A stretch of DNA of 64,000 nucleotides from Bacteroidota bacterium (GTDB lineage: Bacteria; Bacteroidota; Bacteroidia; Bacteroidales; Dysgonomonadaceae). A model generated the notes under the pieces. The model was not told the origin of the DNA and ran no database searches. It saw only the letters and a program-made list of their open reading frames with translations. The DNA lies in NCBI GenBank assembly GCA_023399295.1, contig JAEWQF010000037.1, positions 1 through 64,000 on the forward strand, given 5' to 3'. The translations under genes were made by a program, and so were the position numbers. Position 1 is the stretch's first letter; the number at the start of each line of letters is the position of its first letter. Of this stretch, positions 1 through 7,726 are shown in pieces.

Positions 1-1528
1 TCCAAGCATTGATTTCAGAAGGAATACTTTCAACTGCATAATCCTTGTCGAGTGTGACATAGTATGCATAGATGTCGGAGTTGGTGAGACGTACATTGAA
101 CTCCTTACCCACTTCCACGTTCAACAACGGTTGGCCGGCTCTGGAATCGGCAGCGTCGGCTACAGGCACATTCGTTGCGCTCCATGCTGTATTCCATGCC
201 TTGTCGGTCAATACCGTAGCAGATACAGGATCAGTAACGCCATAGCGGTTCTGAAGCGCAGTGTGGTTAATCCATGCAGCTGTTGTCAAACCTCTTGCAT
301 CGAATGTCAGGTCGTTAGGTGCATCCTGGCTGTTGTAGATCGGCGTGATGTCATTGGCTGACAAAGCGATGGCAAAGTCAGAAATTACAAAACGATCTTC
401 TGCGTCATCCCCTTCGTCAATCGTGTTTTCAATTGCAAGAGCAAACAGATACTGGTTGATCGGAGCAGGACTTTGAATCAGGTTTCTGAATTGGGTCAGG
501 TTAGCCGATGTAGGCAATTCGAATGTGATATCCCAAAGACCGGTAACGGTTGGTGTTGCACGGGTCAACAGCGGGGTAGCACGAACTGCTGAAGAAGGAT
601 ATACAAAGTTGTTGATCTGTGCATTGGCATCGCTGCGGATCAGTTTGATCTTGTCGAGCATGGTGCTGAGATCGGCATTGGCAGGACTTACCTTCACCGT
701 GATTTTAACACCTGCAGTGGCTTGTCTCTCACCTGATACGAAAACGATCGGGTTGGATACGCCTGTTGCGAAGGTGTAGTTAACTCTTGCAAGAGTCGTG
801 GTGAAATCAAGGTCTCTGTCGCGCGTCCATACGTCATCACCATCGTAGTCGAATGTGATGTCGGTGATCATGCTGTTGATCTTGGCAAAATCCAATACGC
901 CAAGGAGTTCGTCGATCGCGTCGATTCTGTCGGAAATGGCTTCAAGATCGGCTTTGATGGCTTCAATGTCGGTAGCATTTGCTTCAATGTCGGCAAGTGC
1001 TGCAGCCAGGTCAACCTTGATCGCTGCAATGGCATCAACCACGTTGTCGTCACCGGCAACCAGCAGGTACTGGTCCAGAATAGCCTGCTGCAGTTCGATG
1101 GCAGCCTTGTTGGCGGCTATCTCAAGCAAAGCGGCATCCAGGTCGGCTTCCAAAGCGGTCACGTCGCCATTGAGCACTGTGATCAGTGCAGCCAGATCAA
1201 CGATGTCGTCGTTGAGGTCTTTCAATGTGCCGGTGTAACCACCCTTCAGCGCATTGATCAAAGCGGTTGCTTCTGTCTTTGCAGTGTTGATCGCTTCTGT
1301 CTTGGCAGCAGCCACGGCAGCAGTTACCGCGCTTTGATCAGCCTTGGCAGCGATTTGCGTTTTCAACGTATTCAACTCTGCAACGGCAGCCGTCAACGAA
1401 CTTTCGGCAGCAGCAAGGTCGGTATCCAATCTGCTGATGTCGTCATCATAGTCTTTACAAGATGTAATTGTCACAAAAGCGCCAATTACTGCAAAGATAA
1501 ATAACTTAAATAATAACTTTTTTTTCAT
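1..1528 (-). CDS. Large coiled-coil surface lipoprotein (3' end outside window)
   Basis: An uninterrupted reading frame runs from an ATG at 1528 to the left edge (at least 509 residues); the stop is not in the window. The N-terminus is a lipoprotein signal peptide: Lys-rich start, hydrophobic stretch, lipobox ITSC with the acylated Cys at residue 24. It is followed by KDYDDD, an acidic stretch resembling the Bacteroidota lipoprotein surface-export signal. Residues about 30-230 are rich in Ala, Leu, Asp and Ile in heptad-like spacing, so probably a long coiled coil. The rest resembles beta-rich extracellular domains and has Ala/Thr/Asn-rich composition. The start MKKKLLFKLF fits a signal peptide and no earlier start is plausible. 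I do not recognise a specific family. A structural or adhesive surface role is inference. Confidence 0.8.
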   Translation of the reverse strand, partial: MKKKLLFKLFIFAVIGAFVTITSCKDYDDDISRLDTDLAAAESSLTAAVAELNTLKTQIAAKADQSAVTAAVAAAKTEAINTAKTEATALINALKGGYTGTLKDLNDDIVDLAALITVLNGDVTALEADLDAALLEIAANKAAIELQQAILDQYLLVAGDDNVVDAIAAIKVDLAAALADIEANATDIEAIKADLEAISDRIDAIDELLGVLDFAKINSMITDITFDYDGDDVWTRDRDLDFTTTLARVNYTFATGVSNPIVFVSGERQATAGVKITVKVSPANADLSTMLDKIKLIRSDANAQINNFVYPSSAVRATPLLTRATPTVTGLWDITFELPTSANLTQFRNLIQSPAPINQYLFALAIENTIDEGDDAEDRFVISDFAIALSANDITPIYNSQDAPNDLTFDARGLTTAAWINHTALQNRYGVTDPVSATVLTDKAWNTAWSATNVPVADAADSRAGQPLLNVEVGKEFNVRLTNSDIYAYYVTLDKDYAVESIPSEINAW

Positions 1529-1724
1529 ACACTAAAAAATTTAATAATAATAAATTAAGATATTGCACTTTTCTGTTCCCTATTGTTTAGTTTTTTGTTG
1601 TTTGTTCCTACATAGATCATTCCGCAAGTGTCGGGCGGAGTTTGTGAGCTGTTTTGTTTCATCGATTAATCTGTTCTTCCTCATTTGTTACCTGATCTCC
1701 TCCTTTCTTTACGCGTGTGATTGA

Positions 1725-2102
1725 CTATTCTGTTTTTTCAAAATGCATTCGTTGCAGTGTCTCTTTAAATTCTGGCGAGGGTGTGAACACCACCCGCATA
1801 TTCTTGATGTTTCCGGCAGTGAAACTGGCCGGATCATCCACCCCATCACTCGACAAGGAGAGACGCAATGTGCCGAAATTGTTCAGGTTCACGCTGTAAC
1901 CCTCTGTCAGGTATCGTGGGATCTCGTCCACCATGTTTTCAATCACGTTCATCACATCACCGCGTGAGAGGGAGGACTTGCCTGAAATACCCTTGCTCAA
2001 CTGGTAATTGTTGATGGTGCCCGCTTTCACCGGACTGGCATACCATTTACGCCGGGTGTCTGGTTCGAGCGGATTGGCTTTTTGAATTAATTTATACTTC
2101 AT
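1725..2102 (-). CDS. HU-family DNA-binding protein (HU-HIG type)
   Basis: A 125-residue protein with the features of Bacteroidota HU-like proteins: an N-terminal segment typical of the HIG subgroup (about residues 1-30, with YKLIQKANP and a KWYASP patch), then helical residues and the HU-like stretch NLNNFGTLRLSL near residues 72-83, then a beta-arm region. Such proteins bind DNA and are thought to shape the nucleoid. The gene has a long untranslated upstream region (2103-2357) that carries phased direct repeats and a possible promoter box. It stands alone on its strand between the coiled-coil lipoprotein and the hybrid regulator. The target DNA and physiological role cannot be read from the sequence. 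Confidence 0.85.
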   Translation of the reverse strand: MKYKLIQKANPLEPDTRRKWYASPVKAGTINNYQLSKGISGKSSLSRGDVMNVIENMVDEIPRYLTEGYSVNLNNFGTLRLSLSSDGVDDPASFTAGNIKNMRVVFTPSPEFKETLQRMHFEKTE

Positions 2103-2227
2103 ACACGTATGTTGTTGTTAGTTTTTCCACACCCACAGGCGGCTCAACGACTGAATGGAACGATTTCCATTTCCGGTTTTGGTACATTCTGGCATCTGTT
2201 TCATCATTCTTCCGCTTGAAGCAAATT

Positions 2228-2306
2228 CTCTGAACGTTTCTAAACTATCCTCTGACCGCTTGTCGTTTTTTGTCCGTTTGATCCGTTTTATGGTCTCTGA
2301 CCGTTT
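2228..2306 (-). repeat. Three helically phased direct repeats (CTCTGAMCGYTT)
   Basis: Read on the plus strand, CTCTGAACGTTT (2228-2239), CTCTGACCGCTT (2250-2261) and CTCTGACCGTTT (2295-2306) are near-identical 12-mers. Their start-to-start spacing is 22 and 45 bp, about two and four DNA turns. They lie in the leader of the HU-like gene, downstream of its putative promoter box. This suggests binding of a protein on one face of the DNA, or a repeated RNA element. Confidence 0.5.
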
Positions 2307-2349
2307 GGAGATTTTTATCTCTCCTTGTCACCGCCACTTTTATTGGTGG

Positions 2350-2357
2350 CAAACATA
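2350..2357 (-). promoter_or_regulatory. Putative -7 box for the HU-like gene
   Basis: TATGTTTG on the minus strand matches the Bacteroidota -7 consensus TAnnTTTG. No convincing -33 TTG lies at the expected distance. It would give a leader of about 240 nt. Confidence 0.35.
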
Positions 2358-2716
2358 CGCTTTTCTATTGCTCTGCGTTAGGATTTATAATCAAAATTGT
2401 AGGATAATCTGCGCTTTAACATTTGATTATCTTAGTACATTTTACGCATAAAATAGCGCTAAATTGCAACAAGATAACACAATAAGTGTGCTGATGCCCG
2501 GTTTTGAGATAAATCCTGCTTTTTTCTTTTTTTTACCATTCTGTTGTGCGGGTATTCTCCCGCTGTTCAACTTCTTATCATTCATAATTATCCGCTATTC
2601 CGCTTCTGCAAATGAAGCTTCCATAGAGAAAAAATATTTTACAAATATACAACTTTGTTGTTGAAAACAAAAAAAGATTAATAAAATATACCCCTCCTTC
2701 CCCGTTTTTTTTCAGT

Positions 2717-4417
2717 TCATCCCTCATAGTTGCCGGAAAGTCGTTGGTAATGAGTGGGTGTGACGCCTGTGTGCTTTTTGAAAATCCGCGAAAAATAATT
2801 GACGTCGTAGATGCCGCACTCAGCGGCCACCTCCCCAATCGATTTGTGTCGCGAAGCAAGGATCTTCCTGGCGTGCGCCATCTTCACCTGCAGGATATAG
2901 GTTGAGGAGGGTTTCCCCGTTACATTGTTCAGTCGTCTGTTCAACTGGGAGAGGCTGATGGCAAGTTCATCGGCCAGCATCTTGGGTGAAAACTCCTGGT
3001 TGCGAATCTCCCGGTGGATGATATCGGTGACCTGTCTCATGAAATCGAGGTGTTGTCCCTCCATTTCATTTATTTTCTCACCGACGGGTTGAGCCCGCTG
3101 GTATTTCTCCCGCAACAGACTCCTCGACTCGAGCAGTTTCTCCACCCTGATTTGCAGTTCTTCGGCACGGAAGGGTTTGGAGAGATAGGCATCTGCGCCG
3201 CTTTGCAGTGCTTCCAGCCTCTCTTCCGCTCCATTGCGGGCCGAGAGGATGATCACCGGGATGTGATTGAGCAAGGGGGAAGTACGGAACAGGCTGCACA
3301 ACTCCAATCCGTTCTTCTGCGAGACGTTGCAGTCGGCGATCACGATATCGGGCGGGCATCTTTGAGCCAGCTCGAGTGCCATGGAACAACCGGGGGTGGT
3401 GAAAAGGATGTATCGATTCGGGTTAAAGAGGGTTTTGATATAGAGTGCCGTGTCGTTGTTCTCTTCCACCAGAAGAATCTTCTCACGGGGATCGTTTTCG
3501 TTGATCTCCGGGTTGTCGGCATCGTCGGGCTGCAAGACCACTTCTGTGTCAGTGATCTCTTTTTGCGACTCATAAAGGATGGAGGGTGGAATCTGCGAGG
3601 AAGAAGTGGGAACCTTGTCGTTTCGGATGGGTAACAGAATGCTGAAAGTGGTACCTCTCCCTTCCCTGCTGTTCACCCGGATGGTTCCCTGCAATTGTGA
3701 CACCAGGTGTTTGCATAACACCAGACCTGTTTCAATTGATGTCGGTCTGCCGGTGTCTCCTTCTTTGAAACTGGGCTCAAAGATTGTTGTCAGCTCTTTT
3801 TTTTCAATGCCATTGCCGTGATCGATCACTTTGATCGTGAATTTCCGCTTGTCTCTTCGATGCCGTTCCACGATGAGAAAGATCCGCGCACCTTCGTGGC
3901 TGCTCTCCAGTGCTTTGAGCAATAGAATCTGAAGGGTCTGCTGGAGATGGGAAGGGTGAAAATCGGTTTCGATCAGTGTCTCCTCGCTGAAAAACACAAG
4001 CTCCACCCCTTTCTTGCGACTGATCAGCAGGAAAGACTCGGCCACCATCTCCAGGAAAGCAACGATGTTGCCCCGTTTCCATGCATGGGGTGTGTCGGAT
4101 GTCTCGAGACCGGTCACCTCTTGCAGTCTGTTGGTGAGGTTGTTGAGGATCCTGCCTTGTCGCTCGATGGCACCCAGATAGGAGTTAGAATTGTTCCCGG
4201 TTTGATTCAGCTCCCGGAGGTGTCGGCTCAATCCCTGGATGATGTGCAGGGGTGTGCGGAATTCATGGACCAATCCCTGGAAGAATCCATTGCGCATCTG
4301 CTCCCTTTGCTGCAACCGCCGAAGGGTGCGATTGCGTTGCAACAACAGAAAAAGCAACAACGCAGCTGCAGTCGCAAGCAGCATGATGAGCAGGACGCAG
4401 GGCATCAACAGACCCAT
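2717..4417 (-). CDS. Hybrid two-component regulator with AraC output, lacking a periplasmic sensor
   Basis: Numbering here is from an upstream in-frame GTG at 4468 (583 residues). I prefer the first ATG, at 4417 (566 residues), which starts right at the membrane segment. In order: one transmembrane helix (20-43), dimerisation/phosphoacceptor domain with H68 in VHEFRTP, an ATPase-like domain (about 165-282), a receiver domain (328-445) with phosphoacceptor D379 and K431, and a C-terminal AraC-type helix-turn-helix (about 485-578). Classical Bacteroidota hybrid regulators carry a large periplasmic beta-propeller before the kinase; here there is none. The N-box is also degenerate: ILLLKALESS has Ile181 and Lys185 where Asn residues normally sit, although the G1 motif DHGNGI is intact. 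Autokinase activity is therefore doubtful. It lies downstream of, and on the same strand as, the beta-barrel-like gene at 4590. Confidence 0.8.
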   Translation of the reverse strand: MGLLMPCVLLIMLLATAAALLLFLLLQRNRTLRRLQQREQMRNGFFQGLVHEFRTPLHIIQGLSRHLRELNQTGNNSNSYLGAIERQGRILNNLTNRLQEVTGLETSDTPHAWKRGNIVAFLEMVAESFLLISRKKGVELVFFSEETLIETDFHPSHLQQTLQILLLKALESSHEGARIFLIVERHRRDKRKFTIKVIDHGNGIEKKELTTIFEPSFKEGDTGRPTSIETGLVLCKHLVSQLQGTIRVNSREGRGTTFSILLPIRNDKVPTSSSQIPPSILYESQKEITDTEVVLQPDDADNPEINENDPREKILLVEENNDTALYIKTLFNPNRYILFTTPGCSMALELAQRCPPDIVIADCNVSQKNGLELCSLFRTSPLLNHIPVIILSARNGAEERLEALQSGADAYLSKPFRAEELQIRVEKLLESRSLLREKYQRAQPVGEKINEMEGQHLDFMRQVTDIIHREIRNQEFSPKMLADELAISLSQLNRRLNNVTGKPSSTYILQVKMAHARKILASRHKSIGEVAAECGIYDVNYFSRIFKKHTGVTPTHYQRLSGNYEG

Positions 4418-4589
4418 GTTGTTTGAAAGGAGGATGATCAGTTTGTTCACGTGTGTCACAGTTAGCACAAAAGAGGCAGCATTTTCACCTGCAATATTAG
4501 CACTAATTTTATCAATATCAAAAAAAGTGCGTCACAATTGTGCGGGTAACCCTCCAGGCAAGGGGCAAGGGTCGATCGGTTGGTTGGTA

Positions 4590-5342
4590 TCAGCGAATCC
4601 GTACCGTGATAGAGAGGTTGAGCATGGGCCACCAATTGAGTGTCTCCTGCGAAACCGGCAGCTCGAGCTCTTCGGCCATCCGGTTCACCCAGTCACGTCC
4701 AGCCTCGTTCAGGTTGTCGCTCTCCAGACGGTATTTTCCCTGGTAGACCGCACCCAGTTCAAACCTGACGCCAACACGGTTCTTGGGGATGGTTCTGCCC
4801 AGGGCCAGGCCAAAGTATGGCTTCAGGCTGTTTCCCATTTTCAGCAGGGCATCGAAGCTGCCATCGCTATTGGGATGAAAGACGATATCCTCATACGTGA
4901 GTGAGGGGTCCTCACCCATCGCACTGGAGATTGTTTCGTAGTCCGCTATCAATCCTGCCGCATCCACCCTGTTGCTGCCACCATAGAAGCCTCCGGTCAG
5001 ACTGAAGATGCCGTTACGCACCGGATAATAGTCGAGCATCAGCTTGAAGTTGGGAAAGGCAATGGACGCCTCGGTGATCTCAGCTTCCACAGTGGGATTG
5101 AGACCAAACTCTTCATACCCGTCGATTTCTGCATCGAAGGAGGCTACATCCTGTCGGTTGTAACCGAGATAATCGAATCCTGCCCTGAGAGTCAGGTGTG
5201 ATGAGATGTTGGTGGCTGCCTGCAGACCTGCCCCATAGAGGCCACCGTTGATACCCACTGCCCATTTGGTGAAGGCGCGATCTTGTGCCTGCGCAGAGAA
5301 AATAATAAAGAGGAGGAGGATCGAGATGCTGATTTTTTTCAT
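4590..5342 (-). CDS. Secreted, probably outer-membrane beta-barrel protein of unknown function
   Basis: About 250 residues when started at the ATG at 5342 (MKKISIS...). The frame is open 11 codons further upstream, but only the downstream start gives a clean signal peptide: Lys-rich start, hydrophobic core, cleavage after AQA near residue 20. The mature part alternates aromatic and small residues in Gly-rich strands (for example GINGGLYGAG, SLTGGFYGGS) and ends in a strand with aromatic and charged residues, as in outer-membrane barrels. I see no catalytic motif and do not recognise the family precisely. It may be transcribed with the hybrid regulator 120-170 bp downstream. Confidence 0.6.
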   Translation of the reverse strand: MKKISISILLLFIIFSAQAQDRAFTKWAVGINGGLYGAGLQAATNISSHLTLRAGFDYLGYNRQDVASFDAEIDGYEEFGLNPTVEAEITEASIAFPNFKLMLDYYPVRNGIFSLTGGFYGGSNRVDAAGLIADYETISSAMGEDPSLTYEDIVFHPNSDGSFDALLKMGNSLKPYFGLALGRTIPKNRVGVRFELGAVYQGKYRLESDNLNEAGRDWVNRMAEELELPVSQETLNWWPMLNLSITVRIR

Positions 5343-5432
5343 ACGTGTTGGTTGTTTTTGGTAAAAGAATCGCAAATCAATATACTATTAGATTTAACAA
5401 TCATTCTCACTTTTTTGTTTTCTAAAAATTCA

Positions 5433-5440
5433 GTAAGTTT
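5433..5440 (+). promoter_or_regulatory. Promoter -7 box for the thioredoxin-like lipoprotein
   Basis: TAAGTTTG fits TAnnTTTG and lies 20 bp before the ATG, giving a very short leader. A T-rich TTTTTG element lies 16 bp upstream. Confidence 0.55.
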
Positions 5441-5460
5441 GCAGCTTCAAATAGAATCAT

Positions 5461-6621
5461 ATGAAGAAACAAGCGTGCATAATTTTCTCTCTCCTTTTGG
5501 GAGTCGCAATGATCACCAGTTGCTCGAAGGGCAACCGTTTCACAGTGGAGGGCACGATCGGTGCTGCCGAAGGTGATACACTCTTTCTAGAACAGCGGGC
5601 ATTGGCAGGGGTGCTGCAACTCGACTCCGCGATACTCAAAGAAGATGGCCACTTTCGTTTCAGGCAACCGGCGCCATCCAACCCTGAATTTTACCAACTT
5701 CGCATAGGCAATCAGGTGGCAGCCTTTGCTGTCGATTCGGCTGAGACGCTGTTGGTGACGGCTGATGGTGCCGACCTCTACCATTCGTTCCGCATCAACG
5801 AGTCACCCACCAACGACCAGCTTCGCCAGGTGGACCGCATGGTGGGCGATATCGCACAGGAGATCAATGATCTGGAAGAGGAGCACAAGGCAGGGGCGAT
5901 CGACGACATGGCTTTCATCAACCTGCTCGACAGCGCACTGCTTGGTTACAAGAAGGAGATCACCCGGCTGATCCTTGGCAATCCCTCGGGTGCAGCGGCC
6001 TATTACGCCCTGTTTCAGAAGATCAACAACTTCCTGATTTTCGACCCTTACGACCGTCGCGACTACCCGATGTTCGGAGCCGTGGCCACCTCGTGGAACC
6101 ACTATTATCCCGACAGCGAACGCACCCGTCACCTCTATGAGTTCACCATGAATGCGTTGAAGGTGCGCAGGCAGCAGGAGCAACAGGCGTTGTTGCTCGA
6201 GAACGCGCTGCCGGTGACAGGCACTGGGTTGCCCGACATCCTGCTGCCAACTGTCAACGGTGAGAAGGTGGCCCTCTCCGCATTGAAAGGAAAGGTGGTG
6301 TTACTCGATTTCACTGTTTACAGTGCCGACTACTCGCCGCAACACAACATGGCGTTGAATGCACTCTACAACACATACAACAAGAGTGGACTGGAGATCT
6401 ACCAGGTCTCGTTCGACTCGGATGAGCATTTCTGGAAGACCGCTGCCAGCAATCTCCCATGGATCACGGTGCGCGATCCCCAGTCTGTCAACACCCGGTT
6501 GTTGTCGATCTACAACGTACGGGAGCTGCCAACCGCCTATATCGTGGATCGCGAAGGCGACCTGGTTGCACGCATCGAGCAATATGCGACACTCGCGGAA
6601 GAACTGAAAAAGATGCTCTGA
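5461..6621 (+). CDS. DUF4369/thioredoxin-fold lipoprotein without the CXXC motif
   Basis: 386 residues. Lipoprotein signal peptide with lipobox ITSC (Cys21), an N-terminal beta-rich region typical of DUF4369 (about 25-120), a helical linker (120-250), and a C-terminal AhpC/TlpA-like thioredoxin fold (about 253-386) with the usual cis-Pro region ELPTAY. Family members normally carry WCxxC after the first strand (LLDFW...). Here the equivalent stretch is LLDFTVYSADYSPQ (residues 281-294), with no cysteine at all. Apart from the acylated Cys21 I see no other cysteine, so thiol-disulfide exchange is impossible. A binding or structural role in the periplasm is more likely. It stands alone, followed by the greA promoter. 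Confidence 0.8.
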   Translation: MKKQACIIFSLLLGVAMITSCSKGNRFTVEGTIGAAEGDTLFLEQRALAGVLQLDSAILKEDGHFRFRQPAPSNPEFYQLRIGNQVAAFAVDSAETLLVTADGADLYHSFRINESPTNDQLRQVDRMVGDIAQEINDLEEEHKAGAIDDMAFINLLDSALLGYKKEITRLILGNPSGAAAYYALFQKINNFLIFDPYDRRDYPMFGAVATSWNHYYPDSERTRHLYEFTMNALKVRRQQEQQALLLENALPVTGTGLPDILLPTVNGEKVALSALKGKVVLLDFTVYSADYSPQHNMALNALYNTYNKSGLEIYQVSFDSDEHFWKTAASNLPWITVRDPQSVNTRLLSIYNVRELPTAYIVDREGDLVARIEQYATLAEELKKML

Positions 6622-6661
6622 AACTTTTTTCTCTTTTTTTGTTGTTTTGGAATAAAGTTTT

Positions 6662-6669
6662 TATCTTTG
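6662..6669 (+). promoter_or_regulatory. Promoter of the greA-HIT operon
   Basis: TATCTTTG is a full match to the -7 consensus. A TTTG at 6638-6641 sits 20 bp upstream as -33 element. Predicted transcription start is near 6676, 100 bp before greA. Confidence 0.65.
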
Positions 6670-6693
6670 TGGTAATTACATCATGGAAAGAGG

Positions 6694-6736
6694 GAGTTCC
6701 GGTCTTGTTGAAAGAGGCCGGAATTCTTTTTCTTTG
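6694..6736 (+). terminator. Terminator-like hairpin in the greA leader (candidate attenuator)
   Basis: GAGTTCCGG (6694-6702) pairs with CCGGAATTC (6718-6726) over nine positions with one G-U pair. It is followed at once by a U-rich run (TTTTTCTTT). It lies between the greA promoter box and the greA start. Transcripts could end here as RNAs of about 55-60 nt, or read through into greA. Confidence 0.6.
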
Positions 6737-6775
6737 CATTGTTATTAAACAAATAAAACGAAGAAAGTACACGTT

Positions 6776-7246
6776 ATGGCTGTAACCTACATGACCGAAG
6801 AGGGACTTCGGAAATTGAAAGATGATCTGATTGAAATGGAATCCGTACAGCGTCCTGAGATCTCACGTCAGATAGCGGAAGCAAGGGACAAGGGTGATCT
6901 GTCGGAGAATGCGGAGTATGATGCCGCCAAGGAGGCACAAGGCATGCTGGAGGCAAAGATCGCACAACTGAAAACACTGATCGCTAGTGCACGCCTCATT
7001 GACGAGAGCAGCATCGGTACCGATGAGGTGAAGATCATGAACAAGGTGACAATCCGCAACCTGCAGACAAAAAAGGCGATGACCTACATGCTGGTGTCGG
7101 AGAGCGAAGCCGATCTGAAGAGCGGCAAGATCGCGGTCAACACCCCCATTGCGCAGGGTCTGTTGGGCAAGAAGGTGGGTGATGTGGCCGAGATCAAGGT
7201 CCCTTCGGGAACGATGACATTTGAAATTGTGGAGATATCAATTTAA
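6776..7246 (+). CDS. greA: Transcription elongation factor GreA
   Basis: 156 residues, the normal length. The N-terminal coiled coil (about 1-75) contains the family signature around ARDKGDLSENAEYDAA (residues 39-54) with the acidic tip residues that reach the RNA polymerase active site. The C-terminal FKBP-like globular domain (about 80-156) ends in GTMTFEIVEI. GreA stimulates RNA cleavage in backtracked polymerase. It is followed six bases later by the HIT gene and shares its terminator. The leader carries a terminator-like hairpin, so transcription termination may control its level. Confidence 0.97.
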   Translation: MAVTYMTEEGLRKLKDDLIEMESVQRPEISRQIAEARDKGDLSENAEYDAAKEAQGMLEAKIAQLKTLIASARLIDESSIGTDEVKIMNKVTIRNLQTKKAMTYMLVSESEADLKSGKIAVNTPIAQGLLGKKVGDVAEIKVPSGTMTFEIVEISI

Positions 7247-7252
7247 AGGATC

Positions 7253-7651
7253 ATGGCAACCATTTTTAGCCGGATCATTGCCGGTGAGATCCCATCCTAC
7301 CGGCTCGCAGAAGATGATCGCTTTTATGCTTTTCTCGACATCAACCCGATGCAGCCGGGTCATACCCTGGTGGTGCCCAAACAGGAGACCGATTATCTGT
7401 TCGACCTGGACGATGCATTGCTGGCCGATATGATGCTGTTTGCCAAAAGAGTGGCAAAGGCAATTGAAAAAGCGGTGGCATGCCGTCGCGTGGGCGTGAT
7501 GGTGATCGGCCTCGAGGTGCCGCATGCACACATCCACCTGATCCCGATTCAGCAGGAAGGAGACATGAGCCTTGCCCGCAAAAGAGTGGTGATGGGCAAT
7601 GCAGAATTCGAGCAGATCGCGGAACGCATCCGCGCTGCTTTTGACGAATGA
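7253..7651 (+). CDS. HIT family (histidine triad) protein
   Basis: 132 residues, a typical HIT hydrolase. The triad HAHIHLIP places His at residues 91, 93 and 95, with the middle His expected to be the nucleophile. N-terminal IFSRIIAGEIPSY and HTLVVPK (about 37-43) are classic family blocks. These proteins bind purine nucleotides and hydrolyse nucleoside phosphoramidates or dinucleotides. The substrate cannot be told from sequence. Second gene of the greA operon, six bases behind greA and ahead of a strong terminator. Confidence 0.95.
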   Translation: MATIFSRIIAGEIPSYRLAEDDRFYAFLDINPMQPGHTLVVPKQETDYLFDLDDALLADMMLFAKRVAKAIEKAVACRRVGVMVIGLEVPHAHIHLIPIQQEGDMSLARKRVVMGNAEFEQIAERIRAAFDE

Positions 7652-7690
7652 ATCCTGTAACAGCTCCCGGTGAGGAGTGTTAATGAAAAT

Positions 7691-7714
7691 AGCCGGCATG
7701 CCGGCTTTTTTTTT
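7691..7714 (+). terminator. Rho-independent terminator of greA-HIT
   Basis: A perfect inverted repeat AGCCGGCATGCCGGCT (7691-7706) leads into nine consecutive T. Confidence 0.9.
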
Positions 7715-7726
7715 GTCCCGGTGCGA

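Larger units (their letters stand above)
2103..2716. other. 614-bp intergenic region upstream of the HU-like gene
   Basis: AT-rich spacer between the HU-like gene and the hybrid regulator. It holds a -7-like box on the minus strand (2350-2357), three phased direct repeats (2228-2306) and, just inside the predicted transcript, two short inverted repeats (GCCAC/GTGGC around 2331-2350 and GGAGA/TCTCC around 2308-2325). Small plus-strand frames here have no homology that I recognise, and I do not call them genes. Confidence 0.5.

Noticed and set aside
2155..2664. Two small plus-strand frames in the spacer upstream of the HU-like gene
   Set aside because: Phe/Leu/Cys-rich chance frames in AT-rich DNA; the region is better explained as leader and control sequence of the minus-strand gene.
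3014..3634. Plus-strand open frame of about 200 codons opposite the hybrid regulator
   Set aside because: It lies wholly antisense to a gene with clear domains; its composition is that of a shadow frame and no motif is visible.
4526..4542. Rho-independent terminator between the beta-barrel-like gene and the hybrid regulator
   Set aside because: A T run exists on the minus strand, but the CACAATTGTG palindrome before it has no room for a loop.
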